This document shows, piece by piece, positions 61,171-64,000 of a stretch of 64,000 bases of DNA (positions are counted from its first letter, which is position 1; each line of letters starts with the position of its first letter). The notes beneath the pieces are model-generated. The model was not told where the DNA came from. It did no database searches and worked only from the letters and a program-made list of their open reading frames with translations. The stretch is from NCBI GenBank assembly GCA_000727475.1, contig KL647319.1, positions 1 to 64,000 of the forward strand, in the 5' to 3' direction. A program made the position numbers and the translations under genes. The stretch is from Sarcocystis neurona (taxonomy: Eukaryota > Apicomplexa > Conoidasida > Eucoccidiorida > Sarcocystidae).

Positions 61171-62352
61171 TGGGTATAGATAGATAAACATAGACGTATA
61201 GGTCACGATATATAGGTGCAGACATACAGGTTTATATATAGCTGTACGCGTATAGGTTGATATATAAATACATATATATATATGAATAGATATATGGATA
61301 TATATATAGAGAGAGAGATATAGGTATATAGGTATAGATGTCTAGCTGTCGATATATAGGTGTACATATGTGGTTATAGATATACGGATCTAGACATATG
61401 GATCTAGACAAATAGATGTAGGTGTAACGATATAGATATATACATATAGGTATATACAGATATAGACATATATATGTACAGATATATATATATATATATA
61501 TGGATATATAGATACGTATGTGTAGCTGTAGCTATAAAGGCCCACACATACCTATATCTATATATGTATATCTATATATGTATACGTATATATCTATATC
61601 TATATACATGTATCTATATACTTGTATCTACGTACCTGTATCTATATATTTGTATCGATATATTTGTATCTATATATTTGTATCTATATGTTTATTTCTA
61701 TATAACTACAAGTACAAATGCGTCTAGAAATGTATATATATATATGTAGAGAGAGAAACAGAAAAACAGAGAGATACAATATAACAGCAACATATATATA
61801 TACCTATATGGGTATACGTATGCGAATATGCGTATGAATATATATATATATATATACGTAGAGAGAGAGACAGCAAACGAGAGGAGGAGTCCAAGACAGT
61901 CGACTACGTCAGGTACGCATATATTTACATATTTGTGTGTATATATATCTGTATTTATACACCTGCACAGAGAGAGAAACGGAGAGAGAAAGTGTCAGAC
62001 AGAGTGCAGCACGTCACGTATTCATATATACATACATATATATATGTGGGCCTTTATATCTACAGCTACATATACGTATCTATCTATATATCTATCTATA
62101 TATATATATCTACACGTATATATCTATATCTCTACACCTACGCCTATTTGTCTAGATCCATATATCTATAACCATATACCATATATATGCACCTATATAT
62201 CAACACCTATACATATATATATATGTGTATGTAATTCTATATATCTATATATCTATCTATATATATATCTAGATATCTATTCATATATATTTAAACCTAT
62301 ATGTCTACACCTATATATCGTGATCTATGCGTCTACGTTTATCTATCTATAC
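61171..62352. repeat. Large imperfect inverted repeat in TA-rich DNA
   Basis: The left arm (about 61171-61550) and the right arm (about 62045-62352) are reverse complements with indels. The best-matching blocks are 61517-61550, containing GTAGCTATAAAGGCCCACA, against 62044-62078, containing TGTGGGCCTTTATATCTAC; and 61171-61233 against 62293-62352, which share ATCGTGA.CTAT.CGTCTA.G in complement. The loop is about 490 bp. A direct repeat of TGTATCTATATATTTG-type units (61608-61712 and 62389-62500) overlaps it. Confidence 0.75.
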
Positions 62353-62928
62353 CTATATATCTATATCTAGATAACTACACGTATATATTTATATATCTAT
62401 ATATCTATATCTATATGCCTGTATCTATATGTCTGTGTCTGCATATCTGTACCTATATATTTGTATCAATATGTCTACTTCTATATATCTATAACTACAT
62501 ATCTACACCTATATGTCGACACCTATACATCTATATCTATATATATATATCTATATATATTGATGTATATACCTCTCTCCACATGTATGTGTCTATCCAG
62601 CAGACACACGAGTACATATTTGTGTGTATGTACGCACACAGACACACTCACACATATCCGTACGTAAATATATATAAATGTACAGAAGTAGGAGATTCGT
62701 CGGTTTCCGCTGCTGGCGATACACTATTGCCTTGCATGTGAACGAGTGTTCTGAGAATTGAAGACACTTTCGATAAAATGTATACATACGTGGAGAATGT
62801 GCGCGAAGCACCGCAGCTTTTTAAAGCCGTCACCGCAGAGAAATCCACCTTCACGAGAAGTGGTGGAATACACGCACTGCGAGATAAAGCAGCTTCACTT
62901 CGCAGCAAACATTTTCTGTGGGGAAGGG

Positions 62929-63298
62929 GTACTACGAAATGGAAAAAGACTCGTTTCTTCCCCGTCTCTTCTTCGTAGCAGAGATGCATTTGCAGGCCCC
63001 CCCGCCGCGGTCTCCCTCTCTCTGTATGCCCGCAGACATTTACACACACGAGAAGAAAAAGGAGGAGAAGAAAGGCGAAGCAAAAGCAGACGGAGAAGAC
63101 GAAGAGAACACCGAGGGGGAAGAAGAAAAGAAGAGAAGAAGAGAAGATAAAAAGGAGATTTCCCACACGTTGCACAGAGAGAGAGGCGGGGACGTGTTTG
63201 TGTCTTCGCGAGCAGCAACTTCTGTGCAGCACGTTTTCTGGGAGGACTGCTTCGGACCCCAACTGCATGCGCCCGCATTAACAGCTGGCAGGTTCAAG
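62929..63298 (+). CDS. Alternative plus-strand exon candidate, Glu/Lys-rich
   Basis: A plus-strand frame with an ATG near 62,939 runs through a Lys/Glu/Arg-rich segment (EEKKGEAKADGEDEENTEGE) into SVQHVFWEDCFGPQLHAPAL and ends at a strong donor AGAA/GTAAGTA at about 63,298. Upstream, another frame (IEDTFDKMYTYVENVREAPQ, 62,754 onward) is also coding-like but in a different phase, with only about 45 bp available for an intron. It competes with the minus-strand reading of the same interval. No function suggested. Confidence 0.3.
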
Positions 63299-63322
63299 AG
63301 AAGTAAGTACGGCTTCTTTTAC

Positions 63323-63421
63323 CAGGCGTAGACGGTGAACTGTTGGCGGGCCGCTGAGACAAGTCCTCCGAAAGGGGATGACCTGCTGCAGCAGATCTGC
63401 TTTAAAGTCGTCCAAGCTCAT
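63323..63421 (-). CDS. Candidate first exon, possibly the N-terminus of the kinase gene
   Basis: The ATG at 63421 sits in a good context (GGGAAAATGAGC) after a long purine-rich leader on the minus strand. It opens 33 codons beginning MSLDDFKADLLQQVIPFRR and ends in phase 0 at a donor CTG/GTAAAAG. The kinase exon at 60329 also begins in phase 0, so the two can join directly. A further phase-0 exon with an acceptor CTCGCAG near 62,880 and a donor GTATGT near 62,790 could lie between them. The opposite strand also shows a coding-like frame, so the assignment is tentative. Confidence 0.4.
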
Positions 63422-64000
63422 TTTCCCTCCCTTTCTTCTCCGTCTCTTCCTCTTCGTCCGTTTCTTCTCCTTCTCGCCTTCTTTTTGATATCCCTCTGCT
63501 CTCCCCCCTCTTCCCTGCCTTCCGCGGTCCCCTTCTTGCTGGTCACTTCTTCTTTTGTCGCCTTCCCTGTCTCGCTCGCTCTCCCCGCTTTCCTTGCCTC
63601 CTCGTCTTCTCGCGGTCTTCGCTGCTGCTGGGGCCCCCTCTATTCTTTTCTCTTCCCGCACGTTTTCTTCTCCCTTTCTATTTCCCTTTCTCGACCACCT
63701 TCCCCACACAATTCACCGTCTCCCTCTCCGGCCTCTCCGCGCCTTCTTCCCGTAGACTCTCCCTTCCTCTCTGTCTTGCCTTCTCTGTATACCTTCCCTC
63801 TTGCTGTTTCGCTGTCTGTGCCGCTCTTCTTCTCGATCCTTCGTCTTCGTCTTTTCTTTTGTGGCTTCTTCTCCTGCGTCTCCTTTCTCTGTGCGTCTCT
63901 CTTGGATTTCTTCTTCTCCAAATTGTTTCTCTTCTCATCTCCCTCTCAGTGAGTGTGTGTTCTCCCGTCTTTTTTTTTCTCCTCCCTTTTTCTTTGCCTC

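Noticed and set aside
63335..63952. Plus-strand 205-codon frame rich in Leu, Ser, Phe and Pro
   Set aside because: It reads a polypyrimidine tract, better explained as the purine-rich leader or promoter of a minus-strand gene.
1..64000. tRNA, rRNA, telomeric TTTAGGG arrays, retroelements or CRISPR arrays
   Set aside because: Reading by eye found no cloverleaf with proper boxes, no telomere repeat run, no reverse transcriptase or transposase motifs and no regular spacer array; tRNAscan-SE or an rRNA search would be decisive.

Overview
The window reads as nuclear DNA of a coccidian apicomplexan, most likely Eimeria or a close relative. Three things point there: genes are split into short exons by introns of about 100 bp to 3.4 kb; triplet CAG/CTG runs give long Ala, Gln, Ser and Leu homopolymers in the encoded proteins (the homopolymeric amino-acid repeats described for Eimeria genomes); and a repeat-poor segment sits beside a repeat-rich one, the mosaic reported for Eimeria tenella chromosome 1. 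The species is an inference. No rRNA, tRNA, telomere, transposon or CRISPR was recognised.

Bases 1 to about 36,700 are repeat-poor and of mixed composition. They hold a partial minus-strand gene running off the left edge (1-1178), an intronless 655-codon minus-strand gene with a signal peptide (7841-9808), weak candidate exons between 11.4 and 17.8 kb, a seven-exon minus-strand kelch-propeller/coiled-coil gene (20282-24460), and, divergent from it, a seven-exon plus-strand gene for a secreted 496-residue protein of unknown family (28522-35408). Exon joins in both seven-exon genes were checked by hand: every splice phase matches. Several short tandem duplications mark the non-coding parts.

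From about 36.7 kb to the right end the sequence is dominated by CAG/CTG tracts, TA/CA arrays and GAGACGG-type minisatellites. One very large minus-strand gene accounts for most of it: a CDK-related protein kinase with exons at 60329-59844, 56425-55766, 53851-53630, 52680-52505, 50091-49906 and 47697-47441, all in phase, and probably a 1,088-codon low-complexity tail exon at 46397-43132. Homopolymer insertions break the kinase domain at three or more places, and the DFG and APE motifs are altered (DLG, PLE). A first exon may lie at 63421-63323. A separate homopolymer-rich minus-strand frame occupies 39207-40790 and a possible plus-strand exon lies at 42648-43130. The far right carries an imperfect inverted repeat of about 1.2 kb in (TA)-rich DNA.

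The genes do not form an operon-like unit. The kelch and secreted-protein genes share a 4 kb divergent intergenic region; the kinase gene stands alone in the repeat-rich block.
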